The notes beneath the pieces are model-generated. The model did not search any database, was not told where the DNA came from, and saw only the letters and a list, made by a program, of their open reading frames with translations. Position numbers and translations under genes: made by a program. DNA of 64,000 bases, from positions 496,001-560,000 of the forward strand of contig JBFWNR010000001.1 of the NCBI GenBank assembly GCA_050250955.1, given 5' to 3'. Source of the DNA: CAWAYR01 sp050250955 (GTDB lineage Bacteria > Acidobacteriota > Vicinamibacteria > Vicinamibacterales > UBA2999). This document shows, piece by piece, positions 25,673 through 37,340 of this stretch; position 1 is the first letter of the stretch, and each line of letters opens with the position of its first letter.

Positions 25673-27251
25673 GCCGCGGCCGCTGGATCCCGAGCTTCTT
25701 CATCTTCGCGTGCAGGGTCGTCGGCTTGGTACCGAGCCGTTCGGCGGCCCCCGCCGCGCCGCTGATCCGCCAGCCCGAAGCATCCAGGGCCGCCAGGATC
25801 GCCCGGCGATCGGCCTCAGCCAGGGTGGTGACCGTCTCGGGGCCGGCCGGCCGGACGGCCGGGCCCGGCAGCCGCGGCAGCCAGATGGCATCGGACGACA
25901 CCTTCGCACCGGTGGTGAGAATCACCGCCCGCTCGAGGACGTTCTGCAGTTCGCGGACGTTGCCCGGCCAGTGGTAGTCGAGGAGGCGCTGCAGCGCCTC
26001 GTCGGTCACGTCGCGGGCCGGACGGCGCAGCCGGCGGGCGAACACGCGGACGAAGTGGCGCGCGAACAGCGGCACGTCGGTGACGCGATCGCGCAGCGGC
26101 GGCAGGGTGATCGGAAAGACGCTGAAGCGGAAGTAGAGGTCGGACCGGTAGCTGCCGGCGGCGACGGCGGCTTCGAGGTCCTGGTTGGTCGCCGCCACCA
26201 CCCGGACGTCGACCCGGATGGGCTGCGTTCCGCCGACCCGCTCGACGGTCGAGTCCTGGAGCACGCGCAGCAGCTTGGCCTGTGCGTCGGCCGGCAGGTC
26301 GCCGATCTCGTCCAGGAACAGCGTGCCGCCGTCGGCCACTTCGAACTTGCCGGCCTTGCGGGCGATCGCTCCGGTGAAGGCGCCCTTTTCGTGCCCGAAG
26401 AGCGTGCTCTCGACCAGCGCCTCGGGCAGCGCGGCGCAGTTGACCGGCACGAACGGGCCGGCGGCCCGCGGGCTGAGGTCGTGGATGCGGCGGGCCAGCA
26501 CCTCCTTGCCGGTGCCGGTCTCGCCGAGCAGCAGCACCGTGGTGTCGCCGGGCGCGACCAGATCCACCAGGCGCACCACCTCGCGCCACGGCGCCGAGTC
26601 GCCGATGAGTTCGCCCGGGTCCTGGGCGTCCCGCATCGCTTCCTGCAGGTGCTCGACCCGGCGGCGCAGCCCGCGCCGCTCGTCGAGCAGGGCGACCATC
26701 CGCCGCCGGTCGCGCTCGCTGGCCTCGTAATGCTGGGCGTTGGCGATGGCGATGGCCGCCTGGGCCGCGAAGGCTTCGAGCCGGGCGATGTCGCGGGCGT
26801 CGGGCGGCGTGGCCGCGGTGAAGCGGGGCGCGTCGAGCCCGACCACCCCCACCGGCCGGTCGTTGGCCACCAGCGGCACGGCCAGCGCCGACCCCAGCGG
26901 CGTGCGATGGACGCGGCCGACGTCGAACCAGCGGTCGTCCTGGTGGGCGTCGGGGACGAAGACCACCTGGCGGCTGGAAAACGCCAGGCCCATGATGCCG
27001 GCCTCGATCGGCATCACCGCGTCACGAAAGGCGTCCGCCGCCGCGCCGCGGAACGCGACCGTTTTCAGATGGCGCTCGGTGGCGTCGTAGAGCAGCACCC
27101 AGCTCGACGTCGCGCCGAAGACGTCGGCCACCGCGTCGAGCACCGCCGCCGCGGCCGCCGCGACATCGAGCTGCGAGGTCAAGGCGCGGGCCGCGGCGAT
27201 GAGGGCGTCTTCGACCGATCGGCCGCCGGCGGCGGGGGGAAGCTGGGCCAT
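25656..27251 (-). CDS. GAF-domain sigma-54-dependent transcriptional activator
   Basis: 531 residues, ATG at 27251. A GAF sensor domain covers about 15-175 (LLYDATERHLKTVAFRG, GSALAVPLVANDRPVGVVGLD), followed by a coiled linker. The AAA+ sigma-54 interaction domain (about 215-450) has Walker A GETGTGKE at about 243-250, the GAFTGA loop that contacts sigma-54, Walker B GGTLFLDEIGDLP, and an arginine finger region (YFRFSVFPITLPPLRDR). A Fis-type HTH ends the protein (ILAALDASGWRISGAAGAAERLG). It is divergent from glgX, and the gap between them contains a -24/-12 element and an inverted repeat, so it very probably controls the glycogen/trehalose operon. Confidence 0.92.
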   Translation of the reverse strand: MAQLPPAAGGRSVEDALIAAARALTSQLDVAAAAAAVLDAVADVFGATSSWVLLYDATERHLKTVAFRGAAADAFRDAVMPIEAGIMGLAFSSRQVVFVPDAHQDDRWFDVGRVHRTPLGSALAVPLVANDRPVGVVGLDAPRFTAATPPDARDIARLEAFAAQAAIAIANAQHYEASERDRRRMVALLDERRGLRRRVEHLQEAMRDAQDPGELIGDSAPWREVVRLVDLVAPGDTTVLLLGETGTGKEVLARRIHDLSPRAAGPFVPVNCAALPEALVESTLFGHEKGAFTGAIARKAGKFEVADGGTLFLDEIGDLPADAQAKLLRVLQDSTVERVGGTQPIRVDVRVVAATNQDLEAAVAAGSYRSDLYFRFSVFPITLPPLRDRVTDVPLFARHFVRVFARRLRRPARDVTDEALQRLLDYHWPGNVRELQNVLERAVILTTGAKVSSDAIWLPRLPGPAVRPAGPETVTTLAEADRRAILAALDASGWRISGAAGAAERLGTKPTTLHAKMKKLGIQRPRRGSTK

Positions 27252-27325
27252 GGGTGGACGTCGCGGGAGGTGGCACCGCGGCGTGCGCCATCTTACCGCT
27301 CGCGGTGCAAACCGCCGGTGCCAAG

Positions 27326-27344
27326 CCGCCACCGGACGTGGCGG
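27326..27344. promoter_or_regulatory. Perfect inverted repeat, candidate activator (enhancer) site
   Basis: CCGCCAC-CGGAC-GTGGCGG: 7-bp perfect arms and a 5-bp spacer. It is centred about 75 bp upstream of the sigma-54 activator start and about 90-100 bp upstream of the -24/-12 element in front of glgX. Position and symmetry fit an upstream activating sequence for the divergently encoded Fis-type HTH. An A/T-rich stretch (AATATAT, 27351-27357) follows and could favour bending. Binding is inferred. Confidence 0.45.
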
Positions 27345-27424
27345 ATCCGCAATATATCGCCACCGCGACCACCAGGACGCGGCGGGTGCGGCGAATCCTG
27401 GCGGAATTCCCCCACGTCCGGCGT

Positions 27425-27440
27425 CGGCAGCGACCTTGCA
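27425..27440 (+). promoter_or_regulatory. Candidate sigma-54 (-24/-12) promoter of the glycogen/trehalose operon
   Basis: CGGCAGCGACCTTGCA: the invariant GG (27426-27427) and GC (27438-27439) are spaced by exactly 10 bp, and the -12 half is a perfect TTGCA. Compared with TGGCACG-N4-TTGCA, the mismatches lie in the -24 half. Transcription would start near 27451, about 80 bp before the GTG of glgX. The neighbouring divergent gene encodes a sigma-54 activator. Confidence 0.5.
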
Positions 27441-27528
27441 CGAGATGTCGCACCATGGCCGTCGTGTCCGTTCCGCAGCCCGTCGTCTCCCCCGCACCGG
27501 TCGGACCGCGGCGTGGGGGTGCGGCCTC

Positions 27529-29709
27529 GTGAGCGCGGCGGCGGTCTGGCCCGGCGCGCCGTATCCACTTGGCGCCACGTGGGACGGGTTCGGCGTCAAC
27601 TTCGCCCTGTTCTCGGCCAATGCCACCCGGGTCGAGCTGTGCCTGTTCGACGGACCCGATGCCCCGCGCGAAGTCCGCCGCGTCACGCTGCCCGAGCAGA
27701 CCGCCATGGTCTGGCACGGCTACCTCCCCGACGCCCGCCCCGGCCAGCTCTACGGCTTCCGCGTCCACGGCCCGTACGCACCGACCGCCGGGCACCGTTT
27801 CAACCCGCACAAGGTGGTCCTCGACCCCTATGCGAAAGCGATCGGGCGCATGGTGCGCTGGGGCGACTTCGAGATGTTCGGCTACCGGGCCGGCGACCCG
27901 GGCGAGGACCTGTCCTACGACACCCGCGACAACGCCGCCTTCGCGCCGCTGGCCGAGGTCGTCGATTCGGCGTTCTCCTGGGGCAACGACCGCCCGCTGC
28001 GCACGCCGTGGCACGAGACGGTGATCTACGAGCTGCACGTGAAGGGCTTCACGGCCAGCCATCCCGGCATCCCGGAGGCGCTGCGCGGCACCTACGAGGC
28101 GCTGACCACCGACGCGGCCCTCGAGCACCTCACCGGACTGGGCGTCACCGCCGTCGAGTTGATGCCGGTGCACCATCACACCGACGACCGGCATCTGGTC
28201 GAGCGTGGCCTGAAGAACTACTGGGGCTACAACACCCTCAGCTTCCTGGCCCCGGACCGCCGCTACGCCGCCCGGACCGGCCCCGGCGAGGTGGTGCGCG
28301 AGTTCAAGCGCATGGTGCGGGCCCTGCACGCCGCCGGCCTCGAGGTGATTCTCGACGTGGTCTACAACCACACCGCCGAAGGCAACCACCTCGGCCCGAC
28401 GCTGTCACTGCGCGGCATCGACAACGCCACCTACTACCGGCTGTCGTGGGAGAACCCGCGCTACTACGTCGACTTCACCGGCTGCGGCAACACCCTCGAC
28501 GTCACCCAGCCGCAGGTGCTGCAGCTCATCATGGACAGCCTGCGCTACTGGGTGCTGGACATGCACGTCGACGGCTTCCGCTTCGACCTGGCCAGCGCCC
28601 TGGCCCGCGAGCTGCACGACGTCGATCGGCTCGGCGCGTTCCTCGACATCATCCACCAGGACCCGGTGCTGTCGCAGGTCAAGCTCATCGCCGAGCCGTG
28701 GGACCTGGGCGACGGCGGCTACCAGGTGGGGCAGTTCCCGGTGCTGTGGACGGAATGGAACGGCCGCTACCGCGACACCGTGCGCCGCTTCTGGCGCGGC
28801 GATCCGCGCTCGACCTCCGAGATGGCGACGCGGCTGGCCGGCAGCAGCGACCTCTACGAGCACAGCGGGCGCCGCCCGCATGCCAGCATCAACTTCGTCA
28901 CCGCCCACGACGGCTTCACCCTGCGCGACCTGGTCAGCTACGACCACAAGCACAACGAGGCCAACCTCGAGGACAACCGCGACGGCGAGAACCACAACCT
29001 GAGCTGGAACTGCGGCCACGAGGGCCCCACCGACGACCCGGCGATCACCGCCCTGCGCGAGCGCCAGATGCGCAACTTCCTGGCCACGCTGTTCCTGTCG
29101 CAGGGCGTGCCGATGCTCAGCGGCGGCGACGAAATCGGCCGCACCCAGCGCGGCAACAACAACGCCTACTGCCAGGACACCGAACTCAGCTGGACCGACT
29201 GGACGCTCGACGACAGCGCCCGCCGCCTGCTGGACTTCGCCAGCCGCCTCATCGGCCTGCGCCGCCGCGAGCCGGTCCTGCGCCGGCGCACGTTCTTCCA
29301 GGGCCGCGCCATCCGCGGCACCGCGGTGCAGGACATCGCCTGGTACGGCGCCGGCGGGTTCGAGCTGAGCGATCGCGACTGGCAGGCCGACCTGCGCTGT
29401 TTCGGCATGCTGCTGTCGGGCGACGCCATCGAGGAAACCGACGACCGCGGCGGCCGCATCGTCGGCGCGACCCTGCTGGTGATGTTCAACGCCGCGGCCG
29501 ATCCGGCCCGGTTCACGCTGCCGGCGGTCGGCGCGGCGGCGCGGTGGGAGCGCGAGATCGACACCGCCGACCCGGACGCGCCACCGGCCGAGTTCGACGG
29601 GGCCGCCGACTACCCGCTCGTCGGCCGCTCCGTGGCCGTACTCCGGCTGGTCGGTGCCCCCCCACCCGCCCACGCCGGTGCAATCGCATCCCTGGGGAGG
29701 ACGCCGTGA
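27529..29709 (+). CDS. glgX: Glycogen debranching enzyme GlgX
   Basis: 726 residues, GTG at 27529 preceded by a GGGGGT stretch. An N-terminal carbohydrate-binding beta domain (YPLGATWDGFGVNFALFSANATRVELCLFD) covers about 1-150. The GH13 catalytic barrel follows, with nucleophile Asp353 (DGFRFDLAS), acid/base Glu389 (IAEPWD) and third Asp461 (TAHDGFT). The isoamylase-type segment YNHTAEGNHLGPTLSLRG and the late GGDEIGRTQRGNNNAYCQD are diagnostic for GlgX. It removes alpha-1,6 branches from partly degraded glucan. As the first gene of the operon it would supply linear maltooligosaccharides to TreY downstream. Confidence 0.95.
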   Translation: MSAAAVWPGAPYPLGATWDGFGVNFALFSANATRVELCLFDGPDAPREVRRVTLPEQTAMVWHGYLPDARPGQLYGFRVHGPYAPTAGHRFNPHKVVLDPYAKAIGRMVRWGDFEMFGYRAGDPGEDLSYDTRDNAAFAPLAEVVDSAFSWGNDRPLRTPWHETVIYELHVKGFTASHPGIPEALRGTYEALTTDAALEHLTGLGVTAVELMPVHHHTDDRHLVERGLKNYWGYNTLSFLAPDRRYAARTGPGEVVREFKRMVRALHAAGLEVILDVVYNHTAEGNHLGPTLSLRGIDNATYYRLSWENPRYYVDFTGCGNTLDVTQPQVLQLIMDSLRYWVLDMHVDGFRFDLASALARELHDVDRLGAFLDIIHQDPVLSQVKLIAEPWDLGDGGYQVGQFPVLWTEWNGRYRDTVRRFWRGDPRSTSEMATRLAGSSDLYEHSGRRPHASINFVTAHDGFTLRDLVSYDHKHNEANLEDNRDGENHNLSWNCGHEGPTDDPAITALRERQMRNFLATLFLSQGVPMLSGGDEIGRTQRGNNNAYCQDTELSWTDWTLDDSARRLLDFASRLIGLRRREPVLRRRTFFQGRAIRGTAVQDIAWYGAGGFELSDRDWQADLRCFGMLLSGDAIEETDDRGGRIVGATLLVMFNAAADPARFTLPAVGAAARWEREIDTADPDAPPAEFDGAADYPLVGRSVAVLRLVGAPPPAHAGAIASLGRTP

Positions 29710-31765
29710 CCACACCTGCCACCCGCACGCCCGCGACCCGTCGGGTCCGTGCCACCCGCATCGCCGCGCCGGGGGCCGGCACCGACGGCCGCCGCCGCGT
29801 CGTCGTCGAGCGCCTGCTGCCCGAGGTCGACGGCGGCCGCTTCCCGATCAAGCGCACGACCGGCGAGTCGGTGGCCGTCGTCGCCCACGTCCACGCCGAC
29901 GGCCACGACGTGCTCGCCGTCCGGCTGCAGCACCGGCCGGGCGGCGATCCCGCCGCGGCCTGGCAGGAGGTGCCGATGGCGCCGCTCGGCAACGACGAGT
30001 GGCATGCCGCGTTCACGGTCGGCGCGCCCGGCGTCCACGAGTACACGGTGGAAGCGTGGGCGGATCATTTCCTGTCCTGGCGGCGCGAGCTGGAGCTCAA
30101 GGTCAAGGCCGGCGTCGACGTGACGCTCGAGTTGAGCGAGGGCGCGGCGCTGGTGGCGGCGGCCGCCGGCCGCTGCCCCAAGCCGCGGCGGCGCAAGGCG
30201 GGCGCCCCGCCCGACGTCGGCGCCGACGACGACCGCGTGCAGCTCGAGGCGGCGGCGCGGATGCTCGCCGGCGACGCCGAACTGCCGGTGCGGGTCGGCG
30301 CCGGGCTCGACGACCGTCTGCTCGAGCTCATGTCGCGCCATGCCGACCGTTCGCTGGCCTCACGCTACCCGCACGTGCTGTCGGTGACGATCGATCGAGA
30401 GCGGGCCCGCTTCGGCGCCTGGTACGAGATGTTCCCGCGCTCCTGGGGTCCCAGCCCGACGCGCAGCGCCACCTTCGCCGAGGCCGCCTTGCACCTGCCC
30501 AACGTCGCCGCGCTCGGCTTCGACGTGGTCTACCTGCCGCCGATTCATCCGATCGGCACCAGCTTCCGCAAGGGCCGCGGCAACAGCCTGGTCGCGGTGC
30601 CCGGCGACCCCGGCAGCCCGTGGGCGATCGGGTCGGCCGACGGCGGCCACAAGGCCGTGGAACCGGGCCTCGGTACCCTCGCCGACTTCGACGCCTTCGT
30701 CGCCGCGGCCCACGGCTGCGGCCTCGAGGTCGCCCTCGATCTCGCCTACCAGTGCTCGCCCGACCATCCCTACGTCGACGAGCACCCCGAGTGGTTCCGC
30801 CACCGCCCCGACGGCACCATCAAGTACGCGGAGAACCCGCCGAAGAAGTACCAGGACATCTACCCGTTCAACTTCGAAACCGAGGCCTGGGCGGCGCTGT
30901 GGGAGGAACTGGCCGACGTCGTCCGCTTCTGGATCGGCCACGGGGTGCGCATCTTCCGCGTCGACAACCCGCACACCAAGCCGTACGGGTTCTGGGAGTG
31001 GATGATCGGATCGATCCACCGCGATCACCCCGAGGTCATCTTCCTCTCCGAGGCCTTCACGCGTCCGAAGGTGATGGGCTACCTGGCCAAGCTGGGCTTC
31101 ACCCAGTCCTACACCTACTTCACGTGGCGCAACACCAAGGCCGAGATCGAGGACTACTTCACCGAGCTGACGACGACCGCGGTGAAGGAGTACCTGCGGC
31201 CCAACCTGTTCGCCAACACGCCCGACATCCTGCACGCCTACCTGCAGAAGGGCGGCCCGCCGGCGTTCCGCACCCGGCTGGTGCTGGCCGCGACGCTCGG
31301 CGCCACCTACGGCATCTACAGCGGCTTCGAGCTGTGCGAAGGCCGCGCCGTGCCCGGCACCGAGGAGTACCTGGACTCGGAGAAGTACCAGTTCCGCCAC
31401 TGGGACTGGGATCGGCCGGGCCACATCAAGGACCTGGTCGCCACCGTGAACCGCATCCGCCGCGAGCACCGCGCCCTGCAGTTCGACGGCGGGCTGCGCT
31501 TCCACCCCACCGACAACCCGGAACTGGTCGCCTACTCGAAGACGACCCCCGAGGGCGACGGCCACGTCCTGGTCGTGGCCAACCTCGACCCGCGCAACGT
31601 GCAGCACGGCTGGATCGAGGTACCGCCGGCGGCGATCGGCGCCGCCGCCGACGGCGACTACGCGGTGACCGACCTGGTCACCGACGTCACCTTCCGCTGG
31701 CGCGGCGGCCGGCACTACGTCCGGCTCGACCCGGCGCAGCCGGCCCACATCCTGGTGGTGCAGCC

Positions 31766-31769
<4 letters not shown>
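29706..31769 (+). CDS. glgE: Alpha-1,4-glucan:maltose-1-phosphate maltosyltransferase GlgE
   Basis: 687 residues; its GTG overlaps the glgX stop as GTGA. An N-terminal beta domain and a helical insert precede the GH13 barrel. The barrel has FGAWYEMFPRSWG, FDVVYLPPIHPIG, GTSFRKGRGN and ALDLAYQCSPDHPYV, the nucleophile Asp420 (FRVDNPHTKP) and the acid/base Glu449 (FLSEAFTRP). These are the GlgE signatures. The enzyme extends alpha-1,4-glucan using maltose-1-phosphate, made here by TreS and the maltokinase of the same operon. No glgC or glgA is present in the window, so this is a nucleotide-sugar-independent route to glucan. Confidence 0.95.
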
Positions 31770-35325
<3,556 letters not shown>

Positions 35326-35361
35326 CGCCCGCGGCCCGATGCCGTCCCCAGCGAGGTGACC

Positions 35362-36630
35362 GTGGCGGACGACAGCCTCATTCCCGACGAGCTGCTGCGG
35401 CAGATCATCGGCGTCGGCCAGGTCGACCTGCTGGTCGGCCTGCCGACCTTCGAGCACGGCGAGTCGGCCGTCGAGCTGCTGCGCGCCGTGCGGGCGGCGT
35501 TCCGCAGCCACTTCCCGCGCCAGCGCACGGCGCTGCTCAACGTCGACCACGGCTCGAGCGACGGCACCGTCGAGGCGCTGTACCACCGCTGGCAGGACGA
35601 GATGCGGGCGAGCGGCGGCAACCAGGGCCTGCGCACGACGCACTTCATGACCGCGTCGGCGACGGCGTGGGCCGAAGAAGGCGCGGCGACCCGCTGCATC
35701 CTCGCCGCCGGCGACCTGCTGCAGGCCAGCGCGGTCATCGTCCTCGACGCCGACGTCGCCGGGCTGACGCCGGCGTGGGTCGCCCGGCTCGGCACGCCGC
35801 TCGGCGACGGCCGGACCGACCTGGTGGCGCCGGTCTACCAGCGCAGTCCGGTCGAGGGCCTGCTGGTGACGCAGCTGGTGCGGCCGCTGATGCGGGTGGC
35901 CTACGGCCGCCACCTGCACGAACCGCTGCTCGCCGAGTTCGGCTGTTCCGGCCGCCTGGCGGCGCACTGCACCCAGGCTGCCTGGACGGCGACGCCGGTG
36001 CAGCGCGCGACCAGCGTCTGGGTGGCCGGCGAAGCGCTGGCCGGCCCGTTCAGCGTGTGCCAGGTGCCGATGGGCGCCCGACGGGTCGTCGGCGGGCGTC
36101 CGCGGGTGGCCCTGCCCGATCTGTTCCGCCAGGTCGTCGGCTCGACCTTCGCCACCCTCGAGGCCCACGGGCAGGCGTGGACGCGCGGCGCCACCGGCGA
36201 CGACCCGCCGCTGGTCGGCGAGGCGCCGGCCGACGCCGAACCGGGCACCGCGCCGCCGGCCGACGTCGAGCGGCTGCTCGGATCGTTCGCCGACGACGTC
36301 GCCACCCTCGACGAGGTGCTGCGCCGGCTACTCGGCGCCGAGACGCTGGCGGCGCTGGTCCAGGCCAGCCGCCAGGCCCGACCGGGGCTGGCCGACGGGC
36401 TGTGGGCGGCCATCGTCGCCGAGTTCCTGGTCGCCCACCACCACGGGGTGATGCGGCGCGATCACGTGGTCCAGGCGCTGTTGCCGCTGTACACGGCCCG
36501 GACCGGCACGTTCCTGCTCGAACACGGTGGCGACGGGCCGGCGGCCCTGGACGCCGCTCTCACGGCGCTGGGCGAGGCCTTCGCGCACCGCCGGGCCGAG
36601 ATCGTGGAGCGCTGGCTGCAGCCGGCATGA
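35362..36630 (+). CDS. GT-A-fold glycosyltransferase, distant relative of glucosyl/mannosylglycerate synthases
   Basis: 422 residues; GTG at 35362 is preferred because GCGAGG lies 5 bp upstream, with GTG at 35356 as an alternative. Recognisable parts are LLVGLPTFEHGESA, NVDHGSSDGTVEAL, the nucleotide-sugar/metal motif VIVLDADVAGLTPAWV, DLVAPVYQRSPVEGLLVTQLVRPLMRVAYG, EFGCSGRLAA and LPDLFRQVVGSTFATLEAH. The rest is helical. The layout matches a family of inverting-fold transferases often found with osmolyte genes. However, the usual GKGxA-type segment between the two nucleotide-binding motifs is not conserved here. The product may be a glucosyl- or mannosyl-glycerate-type solute, by inference from family and operon. 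Confidence 0.6.
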   Translation: MADDSLIPDELLRQIIGVGQVDLLVGLPTFEHGESAVELLRAVRAAFRSHFPRQRTALLNVDHGSSDGTVEALYHRWQDEMRASGGNQGLRTTHFMTASATAWAEEGAATRCILAAGDLLQASAVIVLDADVAGLTPAWVARLGTPLGDGRTDLVAPVYQRSPVEGLLVTQLVRPLMRVAYGRHLHEPLLAEFGCSGRLAAHCTQAAWTATPVQRATSVWVAGEALAGPFSVCQVPMGARRVVGGRPRVALPDLFRQVVGSTFATLEAHGQAWTRGATGDDPPLVGEAPADAEPGTAPPADVERLLGSFADDVATLDEVLRRLLGAETLAALVQASRQARPGLADGLWAAIVAEFLVAHHHGVMRRDHVVQALLPLYTARTGTFLLEHGGDGPAALDAALTALGEAFAHRRAEIVERWLQPA

Positions 36631-37340
36631 GGATGGACATGGGCGAGATGGTCCTGCAGGCGATTCAACAGGCGAGCACGAACTTCCTCCGCTCCGCCGC
36701 CGAACTGGTGCCGCGCGCGGTGGTCACCCTCAGCATCGTGCTGGTCGGGTGGCTGGCCGCCATGGTGCTCAAACGACTGACGCGGCTGATCCTCGCCCGC
36801 ACCGGCTTCGCCAAGCTGTGCGAGCGCCAGGGCGTCGCCGAGGTGCTGCGCACCGCCGAGCTGCCGCCGGCCGAGACGATCGTCGCGTCGATCGTCTTCT
36901 GGGTGGTGTGGATCGGCTTCCTGCTGTCGGGCGTCGACGTGCTCGGCTTCGCGGCGCTGCGCGGCCTGGTCGGCGAGTTCGCGCTGTTCGTGCCGCGGCT
37001 GGTCGTCGGCCTGGTGATCGTGCTGGTCGGCTTCGTGCTGGCCAACGTGGCCTGGCGGGCGACGCTGCTGGCAGCGGTCAACGCCCGCATCCCGTCGCCG
37101 CGGGTGCTGGCCGGCATCGTCCGCGCGCTGGTGCTGATTCTGACCGCGGCGATGGCCCTCGACCACGTCGCCGTCGCCCGCACCATCGTCCTGACGGCGT
37201 TTGCCATCGCCTTCGGCGCGGTGATGCTCGGACTGGCGATCGCCTTCGGCGTCGGCGGCGGCGGCGTCGCCCGGCGCATCCTCGATCACTGGTTCCCGGA
37301 GCGGGAGACGCGCCCGCACGACGACGTGGGTCACGTCTGA
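36627..37340 (+). CDS. Mechanosensitive-channel-type transmembrane helix protein (no MscS beta domain)
   Basis: 237 residues; its ATG overlaps the glycosyltransferase stop (ATGA). About five hydrophobic helices are visible. They include VVTLSIVLVGWLAAMVLKRLTRLI and VPRLVVGLVIVLVGFVLANVAW, two copies of the repeat seen in conserved TM-helix proteins related to small-conductance channels. The last helix (FAIAFGAVMLGLAIAFGVGGGGVARRIL) looks like the MscS pore helix. The protein stops there, without the beta and cage domains. It could be a minimal channel or a membrane regulator. Its place inside a trehalose/glucan operon suggests a role in solute or turgor control. Confidence 0.65.
   Translation: MRMDMGEMVLQAIQQASTNFLRSAAELVPRAVVTLSIVLVGWLAAMVLKRLTRLILARTGFAKLCERQGVAEVLRTAELPPAETIVASIVFWVVWIGFLLSGVDVLGFAALRGLVGEFALFVPRLVVGLVIVLVGFVLANVAWRATLLAAVNARIPSPRVLAGIVRALVLILTAAMALDHVAVARTIVLTAFAIAFGAVMLGLAIAFGVGGGGVARRILDHWFPERETRPHDDVGHV

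Noticed and set aside
27270..27286. GGTGGCACCGCGGCGTGCG as another plus-strand -24/-12 element
   Set aside because: The GC pair is one base out of the required 10-bp spacing and the -12 half is poor.
27306..27323. Minus-strand TGGCAC and TTGCA boxes that could be a sigma-54 promoter for the activator itself
   Set aside because: Both halves are perfect, but they are 7 bp apart instead of 5 (GG-N12-GC), so the helical phasing is wrong.
25542..29705. In-frame extension of glgE far upstream
   Set aside because: The extension crosses the sigma-54 gene and glgX in another frame and encodes Arg-rich nonsense; the GTG at 29706 overlapping the glgX stop fits the operon pattern.
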